The translations under genes were made by a program, and so were the position numbers. Below, piece after piece: positions 29,202 through 38,326 of a stretch of 64,000 bases of DNA. Each line of letters opens with the position of its first letter. Position 1 is the stretch's first letter. The notes beneath the pieces are model-generated. The model was not told the DNA's origin, made no database searches, and saw only the letters and a program-made list of their open reading frames with translations. The DNA comes from Hyphomicrobiales bacterium (GTDB lineage Bacteria; Pseudomonadota; Alphaproteobacteria; Rhizobiales; Rhizobiaceae), in NCBI GenBank assembly GCA_021775415.1, contig JAJFHV010000013.1, forward strand, positions 310,001 through 374,000. The letters run 5' to 3'.

Positions 29202-31862
29202 TCAGAAATTGAGAGAAATATCACTGTGTCCGGCGTTGCAGGAAGCAACGTAAAGGGCCAGTTCACGTGGCATGCGAGGGTACTGGCGCAGTCCAATGGT
29301 GCCGCGGATTACAGCCTCGTAGGAGCCAATTTTCGTTTTCATATCCTCATTGGATGCCGCGTTGCGCCAAATGAGTTCAGCCTGATAAGCCTCAATTGCC
29401 TTGGCCACCTGATCCATCGCCTTGTCTTTATCCGGGTTGTTGCCTTTCAGTGCACGGCGAGCTTTTGACAGCGCAGATTTGACATTCGACGGCCCTTCGA
29501 TTTCACCAAAGGAGCTTTCCATTCCCTTTATGCGGATGATCATTTCTGCAGGTTCAGTGTTTTCAATGCCGGAGCTGATCTCCTTCAATGCATTTCCCAA
29601 TTCGACGAAATTAGGTGTTCCCTGAAGTGTGGCAAGCAGCAAGGCAATCGGCTCATATCCGGAGTCTGCCGCTCGACGGTACTTTGAGCGGGCGGTTTGT
29701 TCGGCCTTCAACAGATCGCCAAACCCTGTTTTGGAAGCTTCCCATTCTTCTGGAATTTGGTGCAATAGCACGTCACGCTCTTCCTCCCGGTTTGCAATTT
29801 GGGTTGAAATTTGTTCGCGGCGGGCTGAATTGCTATCTCCCTGCAATTGATCGCGCGTGTCAGAAAGCTCTTCAATGCGAGCTTCAACAATACGAATATC
29901 GTGCTGCAGACTGCGCACTTGTGTGTGAAGTGGTCGGTATTTGGCGGAGGCTAATTTGATTGCGTCCTCGGCGGCAAATGCGTTCGAAAGCAATTCAAAG
30001 GTAGATTCTGCGTTATCAAAACTGTCCTCAACGGGATTTTGAAGTTTTTTCGGTAGCGCAGAGAGGTCAAACATTTTTGCTTCGGAAATAGCTGTACGAA
30101 TTGCCTGGCCGTTTTCGGAAAATTGCTCCCCAACATACTGTTCAACGCAAGTTTGTAGTTGAGGATTACGCGGTGGTGGTGCGGTTTCAGAGGTCAAAAG
30201 CACCCGATTTGGCAGATAATTCACCAGAGCGGGATATGCAGCGACAATCACCAGCGCAACAAGCTGTAGACCAATAAAGGCAATAACGCCCTTGTAGATC
30301 TCAATTGTTTTGACGATGGCTGGTGCTACACCGCGAAGATAAAATAGCGCAAAACCAAAAGGTGGTGTCAAAAATGAGGTCTGGATATTGAGGCCTATCA
30401 TTACGCCAAGCCAAACAGCCGTAACATTTGCGGAAGGGTCTGCCAGAAGGATGGGTGCTACAATCGGCACCACAACTACAGCAATCTCGATAAAGTCCAG
30501 GAAGAAGCCCAGAATAAAAATCACGGCCATGACAATAACGAATTTCGACCAAAATCCGCCGGGCAGGCCATTTAGAAATTCCTTGACCAGTTCCTCACCA
30601 CCGAAAGCTCTGAAGGCTGCGGTTAGCATCGCGGCACCCAGAAGAATGATGAATACCAGCGATGTAGTCTTGGCGGTCTCGATCATCACACCATGCAGTG
30701 TGTTTTCGATTTTGAAGGCACGCCAGGCACTCCAGATCAACGCAGCAACCAGCCCAGTTACACCAATCAAGGCCAGAACAATTCCGGTTACATCAGAGCT
30801 GGTTTTGATGTTTTTTATATTGGTGTTGAAATTTCCGACAACGACAAAAATCACGACCAGAGAAAATAAAGCCAGCAATACAGGCCAGTATTGCCGCTTG
30901 TGCCCTTCGCGTAACCGGTAACCGGCCATAACCAAAGCCCCGCTTGCGCCAATCGCACCTGCCTGATTGACCGTTGCGATGCCTGAGATAATAGAACCAA
31001 GTACAAGGATAATCAGCGTCAATGGCGGGATCAGTGTCATTAAAACCTTGAACATGAACTTGCGATCAAACGCACCATCATAGCGAACTGCAGGTGCCGA
31101 ACCGGGACGGATATATGCCCAGATCAAAATGAAGACCATATACAAAAGAACGAGCACAATACCTGGAGCAAAAGCCCCAAGGAACATTTCGCCAGCACTT
31201 GTTGAACTCACGTCAAAGATCGTTGGCATTGAAATTTCGCCGGTAAAATCCTTGTACATTGCTTTGCGGAGCGTACCGGCCTGATCAGCCGCACTCGCAA
31301 GTTGGTCGGCAAGAATAATCAGGACAATCGATGGCGGGATGATCTGTCCCAAGGTGCCGGAAGCGGCAATTGTCCCGGTTGCAAGGGAGGGAGAATAATT
31401 ATTGCGCAACATTGCCGGGAGGGAAATCAGTCCCATTGCAACAACCGTCGCGCCAACAATGCCGGTGGTTGCTGCAAGTAGTGCACCTACAAACACTACC
31501 GAAATTCCCAAACCTCCGGGAACCGGGCCAAACAGTTGAGCCATGGTAATCAAGAGGTCTTCGGCAATTTTTGAGCGCTGCAGCATGATCCCCATAAAGA
31601 TAAACAGGGGGATAGCAATCAGCGTATCTCGCTCGGGTTCCCAATACACCCCCCGCAGATTGGTAACCCCTGCACTAAGCCATTGGCCTGGCCCACCCTG
31701 GGCGAAATAGGAGTCTACATTGCCGGTAAACAAATACCCGCAGATTGCGGCAAGTACGATTGCGATAATTGAGGAACCCGGCAGTGCGAAGGCAACGGGA
31801 TATCCGGAGCCAAGCGCAAATGCCATTAACAGGATGAGTATAACGAGAAACAGAAGCTCCAT
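29202..31862 (-). CDS. TRAP transporter large permease (DctM-type) with long C-terminal extension
   Basis: Membrane subunit that carries out sodium-driven uptake with a small permease and a binding protein. At 886 residues it is about twice a normal DctM (about 430-460). DctM hallmarks: IPLFIFMGIML, GGLGISVVFVGALLAATTGIVGATVVAMG, SGTLGQIIPPSIVLII, and GMFMD-like ILGFFLDFIEIAVVVVPI and SFLTPPFGFALFYLRGVAP. The membrane part ends near residue 556, longer than normal because of extra helices and a soluble insert around residues 190-220. The last 330 residues are soluble, rich in Glu, Arg and Ala, with a predicted coiled coil (about residues 650-710: RIVEARIEELSDTRDQL). Start and end are clear and the frame is unbroken. 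Operon: SBP-small-large. Confidence 0.9.
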   Translation of the reverse strand: MELLFLVILILLMAFALGSGYPVAFALPGSSIIAIVLAAICGYLFTGNVDSYFAQGGPGQWLSAGVTNLRGVYWEPERDTLIAIPLFIFMGIMLQRSKIAEDLLITMAQLFGPVPGGLGISVVFVGALLAATTGIVGATVVAMGLISLPAMLRNNYSPSLATGTIAASGTLGQIIPPSIVLIILADQLASAADQAGTLRKAMYKDFTGEISMPTIFDVSSTSAGEMFLGAFAPGIVLVLLYMVFILIWAYIRPGSAPAVRYDGAFDRKFMFKVLMTLIPPLTLIILVLGSIISGIATVNQAGAIGASGALVMAGYRLREGHKRQYWPVLLALFSLVVIFVVVGNFNTNIKNIKTSSDVTGIVLALIGVTGLVAALIWSAWRAFKIENTLHGVMIETAKTTSLVFIILLGAAMLTAAFRAFGGEELVKEFLNGLPGGFWSKFVIVMAVIFILGFFLDFIEIAVVVVPIVAPILLADPSANVTAVWLGVMIGLNIQTSFLTPPFGFALFYLRGVAPAIVKTIEIYKGVIAFIGLQLVALVIVAAYPALVNYLPNRVLLTSETAPPPRNPQLQTCVEQYVGEQFSENGQAIRTAISEAKMFDLSALPKKLQNPVEDSFDNAESTFELLSNAFAAEDAIKLASAKYRPLHTQVRSLQHDIRIVEARIEELSDTRDQLQGDSNSARREQISTQIANREEERDVLLHQIPEEWEASKTGFGDLLKAEQTARSKYRRAADSGYEPIALLLATLQGTPNFVELGNALKEISSGIENTEPAEMIIRIKGMESSFGEIEGPSNVKSALSKARRALKGNNPDKDKAMDQVAKAIEAYQAELIWRNAASNEDMKTKIGSYEAVIRGTIGLRQYPRMPRELALYVASCNAGHSDISLNF

Positions 31863-31885
31863 GACTTAATCAATCCTGGTCAAAA

Positions 31886-32884
31886 TCATTGTGCCCCAAC
31901 AGCTCGGGGTACATATTTGCCCGGCTCGCCACGATAATCGGCAACAGCCACCATGAAGTAGCTGATAAACTGGATCATCATTGAGATTGCGAACACGCCC
32001 AGAAATGCGGCCATCATGTATTTCACGTACATTCCGAAGCCCGATTGAGTGGTCTCGAAATTAAACATCGGTGCATTGATGATGGACGACTTGCTGCCCA
32101 TACCGACAATCAGGATGGTCCAGCACAGGGAGATACCCATCGTGAGCGAACCGACCGCGTTGATCATGCCCTTCGTTTTGTCTTTGAAGCCCGCGTAAAA
32201 CACATCAACCCGGACGTGGCCCTCTTCCAACAGGGTATAGGCGCTGGCAAACAGGAACAAAGCACCATACCAAAACCGGACCAGATCGGCCATGAACGCT
32301 TGCTCATAGGAAAAGACAAATCGTGCAAACACGATAATAAGTTCAGCGGTAACAATCATCAGCGTCAGCCAATGAAAACCCAGCGTTCGGGTAAATTTTG
32401 CGATGACAATAGACAAAACCAAAAGCGGCATGTGAACAAAGGGGCCACGAAACCGGGATCGTCCCAGTTCCTTGTTCAAATACTCTCCGACAATGGATTG
32501 GAGAAACCCTTCGACCCTTAAAAATGAAATAGTGATGTCCACAATACCAATCAGCAGCACTGCCCAAAAAGCGGCCCGGATAAAAAAGGTGTTGATGTTT
32601 GAAATTCTGTTGCTGTCCTGCCGCAACGAGCAGTCGTTATTTTTGATGACGTAGATTGTCGCTAGCAGTAGCCCCATTGGATAGATCGCAAATTGTAGCC
32701 ATGACACAAGACTGGCAGAATCTGCATCGCTGACGAGTGCACTGCCTGGGAGTCCAGCGCCGTAGGTCAGGAAATCGTTGAGTACAAAAGCAAATGTAAG
32801 CGCCAGAACACACCAGCCAAAAATGCGGACAATCGCAGTTGTTTTGCCGGATAGTTTTAAATCAGAATTGTTCGTGGCACTCAC
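31886..32884 (-). CDS. TRAP transporter small permease (DctQ-type), enlarged
   Basis: Small membrane subunit of the same TRAP system. At 332 residues it is well above the usual 160-210. The C-terminal half is DctQ-like (WYGALFLFASAYTLLEEGHVRVDVFY, then GSLTMGISLCWTILIVGMG), while the N-terminal 150-170 residues add several hydrophobic helices (for example WCVLALTFAFVLNDFL and FIRAAFWAVLLIGIVDITISFL). A gap of about 20 nt separates it from the large permease. The matching enlargement of both membrane subunits suggests a co-evolved variant. Confidence 0.87.
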   Translation of the reverse strand: MSATNNSDLKLSGKTTAIVRIFGWCVLALTFAFVLNDFLTYGAGLPGSALVSDADSASLVSWLQFAIYPMGLLLATIYVIKNNDCSLRQDSNRISNINTFFIRAAFWAVLLIGIVDITISFLRVEGFLQSIVGEYLNKELGRSRFRGPFVHMPLLVLSIVIAKFTRTLGFHWLTLMIVTAELIIVFARFVFSYEQAFMADLVRFWYGALFLFASAYTLLEEGHVRVDVFYAGFKDKTKGMINAVGSLTMGISLCWTILIVGMGSKSSIINAPMFNFETTQSGFGMYVKYMMAAFLGVFAISMMIQFISYFMVAVADYRGEPGKYVPRAVGAQ

Positions 32885-32909
32885 GGTTGATCAGCCCCTG
32901 ACAAGGGAA

Positions 32910-32927
32910 GCGGGGCTTAAGCCCCGC
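32910..32927 (-). promoter_or_regulatory. Intercistronic hairpin after the first TRAP binding-protein gene
   Basis: GCGGGGC-TTAA-GCCCCGC, a perfect palindrome 30 nt downstream of the binding-protein stop and 26 nt before the small-permease start. Such hairpins in transport operons reduce transcription into, or protect mRNA upstream of, the membrane genes. Confidence 0.7.
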
Positions 32928-32956
32928 ATTCCGGTTTTAAAGACTTGTCCAGCCTG

Positions 32957-34054
32957 TTAGCCTCCTACACCAAGCACACGGTTACGTTTTTGGACGTAAG
33001 CCATGTCTGAAAGTGCAGTCCATGCCCCAAGCTCGGCACGCGCCGCAAGAACATGATCATAGATTTTCTTAGACAGCGGGCTGTGATCACGCGCTTCTTC
33101 AATAACGGCTTCACCTGCTTCACCAAAAGCATCGTAAACATCATCATTGAATTCACGCAGGATGACCCCATGATCATTTACCAACTTGTTGAGATATTCA
33201 CCATTGTTGGCGTTTGTTTCAGACATGGTTTGCGAGTTTTCTTCATTACACGCTGCCTGAATGATTGCCTGGTCTGTCTTGGAGAGTGAACCCCACCAGG
33301 AAGCATTCATGCCCATTGCCAACATTGCGCCCGGTTCATGCATGCCTGGCCAGTAGTAGTACTTAGCAGCTTCATAGAACTTCATGAAGTAGTCATTGTA
33401 GGGGCCGACCCATTCGGTTGCGTCGATCGCACCGGAAACCAGATTTTCATAAATCTGGCCACCTGGAAGCGACACAGGAGAAGCGCCCAGCTTGGCCATG
33501 ACATCACCACCAAGACCCGGAATACGCATCTTGAGGCCTTTCAGGTCATCTGCGCTTTCAATTTCCTTGTTGAACCAGCCGCCCATTTGCACGCCAGTGT
33601 TTCCGCAAGCAAAGTTCTTGAGGCCAAATTCACCTGCAAGCTCATCCCAGATTTCCTGACCACCGGAATATTTGATCCACGCGTCCATTTCCGTGTAGGT
33701 CAAGCCAAACGGAATGCCGGTAAAGGGTGCCCAACCAGGGTGTTTGCCTTTCCAGTAATAGTCGGCCGCGATATAGGCCTGTGCGTTGCCGGATGCCACT
33801 TCATCAAATGAATCGAATGCACCAACACGTTCGCCGGCTGCAAAATACTGAACGTTGATACGACCGTCGGTCAATTCACCAATGCGAGCTGCCAAACGCT
33901 GAGCCGGAAGACCAAGACCTGGAAAATCGCGAGGCCAGGTGGATACGATCACCATATCGGTCGTGGACTGAGCAATAGCGGGTGCTGCCAGCGTGGTTGC
34001 GGCTGCACCGGCTCCAGCCAGCGCTGCACCTTTGATAAATTTACGTCTTTCCAT
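32957..34054 (-). CDS. TRAP transporter substrate-binding protein (TakP-like), Tat-exported
   Basis: Periplasmic receptor of 365 residues from the ATG at 34054, which has a GGGAGAAG site. The N-terminus is a twin-arginine signal, MERRKFIKGAALAGAG ending AAPAIAQS. The mature protein shows features of the TakP/lactate-pyruvate branch: YFAAGERVGAFDSFDEV, GVQMGGWFNKEI, the ligand-carboxylate arginine in KMRIPGLGGDV, and ATEWVGPYNDYF with YYYWPGMHEPG. A 2-oxoacid or lactate-like ligand is likely by family. First gene of the TRAP operon; the gap of about 190 nt upstream of it probably holds the promoter. Confidence 0.9.
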   Translation of the reverse strand: MERRKFIKGAALAGAGAAATTLAAPAIAQSTTDMVIVSTWPRDFPGLGLPAQRLAARIGELTDGRINVQYFAAGERVGAFDSFDEVASGNAQAYIAADYYWKGKHPGWAPFTGIPFGLTYTEMDAWIKYSGGQEIWDELAGEFGLKNFACGNTGVQMGGWFNKEIESADDLKGLKMRIPGLGGDVMAKLGASPVSLPGGQIYENLVSGAIDATEWVGPYNDYFMKFYEAAKYYYWPGMHEPGAMLAMGMNASWWGSLSKTDQAIIQAACNEENSQTMSETNANNGEYLNKLVNDHGVILREFNDDVYDAFGEAGEAVIEEARDHSPLSKKIYDHVLAARAELGAWTALSDMAYVQKRNRVLGVGG

Positions 34055-34244
34055 GTTCTTCTCCCTTTTGGTTTTACGATTTGTAGAGTTAAGCAATCTG
34101 CGTATTTGTTTTGTTGACCTCAACTTTTGTTTTGAGCGGCTACTCAAGCCAAAACCCTGCCGCTTCGCAGAATTTACCGAAGCGTACCAATTTGGACTAA
34201 TCTGTCAATTCTCACATCGAAGTAAAGAAGGGTCATTGTACGAA

Positions 34245-35354
34245 TTAGCTCGCTTTTCTGCAAACCAGATAGATGTGCACATAGTCCATGGCATGTCCTG
34301 CAGGATTATCTGCAACACGGGATTCGTAGCGACCATAAAACGTATCAATGATTTTGGCTCTTTCCTCACCGGGACGATTCTTTGAAAGGCCATTTACGAA
34401 AGTTGGTTCAGACCAGGATCTCAAGGTGGGGATGTATTCTTGCGAAAAACGCACCGGATCCTTGTGGTTTTCCGAAAAATCCTGTTCGAACGGGCAACGC
34501 AAGACGCGTGATTCCACATGTTGTAGCCGCAACCCGGCCTGATAAACCGGGCTGTTCGTGTCCTTCAAAGGGGCGACAAATTGTTCGGTAGTTCGATAAC
34601 ATTGCGGGAAGTTTGTATTCAGATACTCATCCCTGGTGATAACCCCTTCATCTGCCAGCTCAGACCAGAGCTCGGCAAATGTGTCGAACATGCTGACCCC
34701 GCCTGTGTTGCCGAGGTATCTGCCCTCTTCATCAATTCCAAAGTTAAACAGGCAAAGTTCACCACCCGGCTTTAATTCCTCAGTACGTCGCAGCAACATG
34801 GTTTCCCAGTCTTTCGCCCCCTGTACCTCGTAGGCCTCGCGTTCCTTACCGGATGCGCCAACCATGTGAACATGATCGGTGATGTTGCACGGATTGGATG
34901 CAATGTAGTGCGACGCGGTCGCGGAAAAGCCAAGATCGAGCGTTCCAGCAGGTACAATTAAATCATGAAATGAGGTGCCTGAGGCCATCACATGGACAGC
35001 GGGCACTTCTGGAAGATAACTATTAATGTCCGTCAGTCCATGAACAATCTGGAATACCTGACTGAAATCATTGCGTGGCAAATCCGTGTAAATCATTTCG
35101 ATGGGACGATTGGGACATTGTTTGCGGACTTCGCCAAGCACTCTTCGCCACAGGTCGACTGAGGTACCACCATCTGCAGCTCCCATATCAGTTGCCCGAA
35201 AAACCGACCCGTCATCGACAAGGTTCATCCGATCAACAGAGTCCAGGACCATCTGGGCCGCATTGTCCATCACATGTTTGGCACCAATGGTTGCCTTGGA
35301 ATAATATCCAGCGCCTTTCATGGCCATAAAGTCGGAGGTTGCAGATTTGTTCAT
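34245..35354 (-). CDS. SABATH-family carboxyl methyltransferase (SAM-dependent)
   Basis: A 369-residue methyltransferase resembling plant salicylate/jasmonate carboxyl methyltransferases (Methyltransf_7), which form methyl esters. Seen in order: MKGAGYYSKATIGAK (residues 12-26, like the plant N-terminal MxGGxGxxSYxxNS region), SAM-binding DMGAADGG (56-63), YTDLPRNDFSQVF (89-101, plant NDLPxNDFNxxF), a VMASGTSFHDLIVPAGTLDL segment, and FSATASHY (143-150), aligning with plant HSSYSLHW so that the substrate-contact His is kept and Trp is replaced by Tyr. The ATG has an AAGGA site. It begins 42 nt after the dppF-like gene and reads as the last gene of the ABC operon, so the methyl acceptor may be the imported compound. 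Confidence 0.88.
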   Translation of the reverse strand: MNKSATSDFMAMKGAGYYSKATIGAKHVMDNAAQMVLDSVDRMNLVDDGSVFRATDMGAADGGTSVDLWRRVLGEVRKQCPNRPIEMIYTDLPRNDFSQVFQIVHGLTDINSYLPEVPAVHVMASGTSFHDLIVPAGTLDLGFSATASHYIASNPCNITDHVHMVGASGKEREAYEVQGAKDWETMLLRRTEELKPGGELCLFNFGIDEEGRYLGNTGGVSMFDTFAELWSELADEGVITRDEYLNTNFPQCYRTTEQFVAPLKDTNSPVYQAGLRLQHVESRVLRCPFEQDFSENHKDPVRFSQEYIPTLRSWSEPTFVNGLSKNRPGEERAKIIDTFYGRYESRVADNPAGHAMDYVHIYLVCRKAS

Positions 35355-35396
35355 TCCGGTTCCTTGTTTTCTCAAGTTCGTTGTTTTTTTGGTTTG

Positions 35397-36413
35397 CTAC
35401 TTGCGGTTTTCTTCAACCGCATGACAGGCCACCTGGTTGCCATTTGGGTATGATTTCATAACGGGTACTTCCTTGCTGCAACGTCCATTTGCAAGTGGGC
35501 ATCGCTCATGAAACACACATCCGGACGGTAGATTAACCGGTGATGGCACCTCACCCGGTACCCGTACATGCTCAAACGGTTCCCCGTCCATTTTTGGGAT
35601 CGCCGACAACAAGAGCTTTGTATAAGGGTGCTGCGGATTTGCAAACAGTGTTGCGGTATCCGACAGCTCGCAGATGGTGCCAAGATACATCACAGCCACT
35701 CGTGTACCGAAATGCTCCACCACCGAAAGATCATGGGTGATGAACAAATATGTAAGATCATGAGCGGCCCGGGTTTCCATGAGAACATTCAATACCTGCG
35801 CCTGTACAGAAACATCCAGTGCTGAAATCGGTTCATCAGCAACGATAAACTCCGGATCCACCATTAGTGCGCGAGCTATTGAGATGCGTTGCCGTTGCCC
35901 ACCTGAAAACTCGTGTGGATAGCGAGGTCCCCAGGCTGGGTCATTGCCAACCGATTTCATTACCTTTGTAACCCAGGCTTGAATTTCTTCTTCTTTGAGG
36001 TCGGGTCGATGAAACCGCAGCGGTTCTTCCAGCGTTTGTTGAACTGTCATGCGTGGATTAAGTGAGGCGTACGGGTTTTGAAATATCATCTGCATGCGCT
36101 GGCGAAATGGCTTGCGGCCATTGTCGTCAAGATTATCAACCCGGCTTCCATCAAAGCTGATGGTTCCGGCAGTCGGCTTGAGAAGACCGATAATTGCCCG
36201 ACCAAGAGTGGTCTTTCCACAACCGGATTCACCCACCAGGCAGAAGGCCTCGCCCTTGTTTATTTCGAGTGAAACTCCGTTGAGCGCATGCACTTTAGGG
36301 CGCTCACGGGTCAAAAACCCGCTTGGTAGTGGAAAATGCTGGTGCAGATTTTCAACCTGAACCAATAGCTCGGCTTTGCTTTGCGCAACTTTATTTGTAC
36401 TTTTGCTGCTCAT
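35397..36413 (-). CDS. Dipeptide/oligopeptide-type ABC transporter ATP-binding protein (DppF/OppF)
   Basis: One of two ATPases of the importer, 338 residues. Walker A GESGCGKTTLGRAIIG, signature FSGGQRQRISIARAL, Walker B EFIVADEPISALDVSVQAQVL and H-loop FITHDLSVV are all intact. The C-terminal oligopeptide/dipeptide module has HPYTKLLLSAIP and the cysteine-rich GCVFHERCPLANGRC, a possible iron-sulfur site known in this family. Its start overlaps the dppD-like stop by four bases. Confidence 0.93.
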   Translation of the reverse strand: MSSKSTNKVAQSKAELLVQVENLHQHFPLPSGFLTRERPKVHALNGVSLEINKGEAFCLVGESGCGKTTLGRAIIGLLKPTAGTISFDGSRVDNLDDNGRKPFRQRMQMIFQNPYASLNPRMTVQQTLEEPLRFHRPDLKEEEIQAWVTKVMKSVGNDPAWGPRYPHEFSGGQRQRISIARALMVDPEFIVADEPISALDVSVQAQVLNVLMETRAAHDLTYLFITHDLSVVEHFGTRVAVMYLGTICELSDTATLFANPQHPYTKLLLSAIPKMDGEPFEHVRVPGEVPSPVNLPSGCVFHERCPLANGRCSKEVPVMKSYPNGNQVACHAVEENRK

Positions 36414-37396
36414 TTGCGCTTACCCTTTGTCGTTCGGGCGAGCTCTGCGTGATGGCAGGCTACGGAGCGTTTCTTGAGCGTGCGCAATTGTGGAATGTCG
36501 CTGCGACATTGATCATCTGCCAGTGAACACCGGGGTGCGAAAGCACAACCAGGCGGAATGCTGGCAAGTGAAGGCATGGTACCTGGAATCTGGTTAAGCG
36601 GTGTACCAGGTTTGTTGCGTTCGGGCAGGGCAGCGATTAGACCCTGGGTATAGGGATGGCGTGGTTTGTCGACCAACTCCCGGGTGGGCCCCATTTCAAC
36701 AATCCGTCCGGCATACATAACCATAACCCGTTCAGTCACCTGACTCACCACCGCGAGATCGTGAGTAATCAGAATAAGAGCTGTTCCATGGTCGCGGCAT
36801 AATTCAAGTAGCAATGCCAGGATTTCTGCCTGGATTGTAACATCAAGAGCCGTTGTTGGTTCGTCTGCCATGATCAGCGCCGGGTCGGTTAGCAGTGCAA
36901 TGGCGATTACTACCCGTTGACGTAAACCTCCCGACAATTCGTGCGGGTATCCATCAAAACGCGCTTCGGGATTTGGAATACGCACCTCGCGAAGTTTTTC
37001 AAGCGCGCGTTCACGGGCATCTTGTTCCGAAATATCCTTGTGCGCCTGTAGTGTTTCGACCATCTGTTTACCGATTGTCAGTACCGGATTAAGCGTCATC
37101 ATCGGGTCCTGAAAGATCATCGAAATGCGATCACCCCGGATTTTCCGCATTTCCTCGTCTGAAACTGCAGAGAGGTCGTTGCCCTCGAACAAGACACGTC
37201 CTCCGGATATCCGGCCCGGTTCGCTGATCAGATTGAGGATGGCAAATGCGGCCATGGATTTGCCCGCTCCACTTTCACCTACAATCCCAATCCGCTCCCC
37301 GGCTTCAACTGACAACGAGATGCCCCGCAATGCCGTTAATGGCCCATGACGGGTTGGAAACTCGACCTCCAGATCCTCAACTTCCAGCAACGCCAT
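36410..37396 (-). CDS. Dipeptide/oligopeptide-type ABC transporter ATP-binding protein (DppD/OppD)
   Basis: Second ATPase of the importer, 328 residues from the ATG at 37396 (an in-frame TTG lies just before). Walker A GESGAGKSMAAFAILNL, signature LSGGLRQRVVIAIAL, Walker B ALIMADEPTTALDVTIQAEIL and H-loop LITHDLAVV are intact, followed by HPYTQGLIAALP and the cysteine-containing PPGCAFAPRCSLADDQC. It pairs with the DppF-like subunit, with which it overlaps by four bases. Confidence 0.93.
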   Translation of the reverse strand: MALLEVEDLEVEFPTRHGPLTALRGISLSVEAGERIGIVGESGAGKSMAAFAILNLISEPGRISGGRVLFEGNDLSAVSDEEMRKIRGDRISMIFQDPMMTLNPVLTIGKQMVETLQAHKDISEQDARERALEKLREVRIPNPEARFDGYPHELSGGLRQRVVIAIALLTDPALIMADEPTTALDVTIQAEILALLLELCRDHGTALILITHDLAVVSQVTERVMVMYAGRIVEMGPTRELVDKPRHPYTQGLIAALPERNKPGTPLNQIPGTMPSLASIPPGCAFAPRCSLADDQCRSDIPQLRTLKKRSVACHHAELARTTKGKRK

Positions 37397-37405
37397 CAAA
37401 GCGAC

Positions 37406-38326
37406 CTATGTATTCTTGTAGAGCCGGGGATTGAGCGCATCGCGCAACCAGTCCCCCAGCAAATTCAGTGAGAAAATCAAAACGATCAAAACAATGCTCG
37501 GGATAATGGTGATCCACCATATGCCGGAGAAAATGAACTCGAAACCGGACCGGATCAAAGAACCAAGTGAGGGTTGCGTGACCGGCATTCCAAGCCCCAG
37601 AAAACTGAGCGATGCCTCGGTAATGATCGCTTCGGCAATTTGAACGGTTGAGATCACCAGCACCGGCGAAAGTGTATTTGGCAGTACATGCCGAAAGATA
37701 ATGTGCCACTTCGGCAATCCAATCACCCGAGCCGCATCAACATATTCCTTGCTGCGCTCCGCCAGAACGGATGCGCGCACCGTGCGTGCGTATTGGGGCC
37801 ACTCGGCAATTCCGATCACCAGGATCAACATGAAAATTGCCAACCGCTCATAAAGCTGACTGCCAAATGCCGCTTGAAACACCGCAAGTGCCACGATTGC
37901 CAGCATCAAGGTTGAGATTGATAGCTGGATGTCTGCCAGACGCATGAAAAATGCGTCGACCCGCCCACCAACATATCCTGAAACCAGACCGATGGTGATG
38001 CCAAGGAACGCTTGCAACAGCACCGCAAATATCCCGATTAAAAGGGAAATTCCTGTGCCGTAAAGCATGGTCGAAAGCATGTCTCGACCCTGATTGTCCG
38101 TACCCAGAAGAAACCTATCTTCGCCGCCCGCCTGCCATACGGGAGGAATTTCAGAATTCATAATATCAAGTTGAGTGAGGTCGTAAGGATTTTGCGGGGC
38201 AATCAGGGGCGCAAAAAGTGAGAGCGTGACCAGAATAAATACGACTATCGCGCTCGATACCGCAACACGGTCATGCTTGAAGCGATAAAAAAAATCCGAT
38301 TGTAAAAATCGCCTAACCCGGCTCAT
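37406..38326 (-). CDS. Dipeptide-type ABC transporter permease (DppC)
   Basis: Inner-membrane permease of 306 residues with six predicted helices. The N-terminal OppC region FKHDRVAVSSAIVVFILVTLSLFAPLIAP is followed by the LGTDNQGRDMLSTMLYGTGISLLIG hallmark of this subfamily and the EAA loop ...EYVDAARVIGLPKWHIIFRHVLPN, which contacts the ATPases. ASLSFLGLG and NLLGDWLRDALNP close the protein. It overlaps the dppB-like gene by four bases. Confidence 0.93.
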   Translation of the reverse strand: MSRVRRFLQSDFFYRFKHDRVAVSSAIVVFILVTLSLFAPLIAPQNPYDLTQLDIMNSEIPPVWQAGGEDRFLLGTDNQGRDMLSTMLYGTGISLLIGIFAVLLQAFLGITIGLVSGYVGGRVDAFFMRLADIQLSISTLMLAIVALAVFQAAFGSQLYERLAIFMLILVIGIAEWPQYARTVRASVLAERSKEYVDAARVIGLPKWHIIFRHVLPNTLSPVLVISTVQIAEAIITEASLSFLGLGMPVTQPSLGSLIRSGFEFIFSGIWWITIIPSIVLIVLIFSLNLLGDWLRDALNPRLYKNT

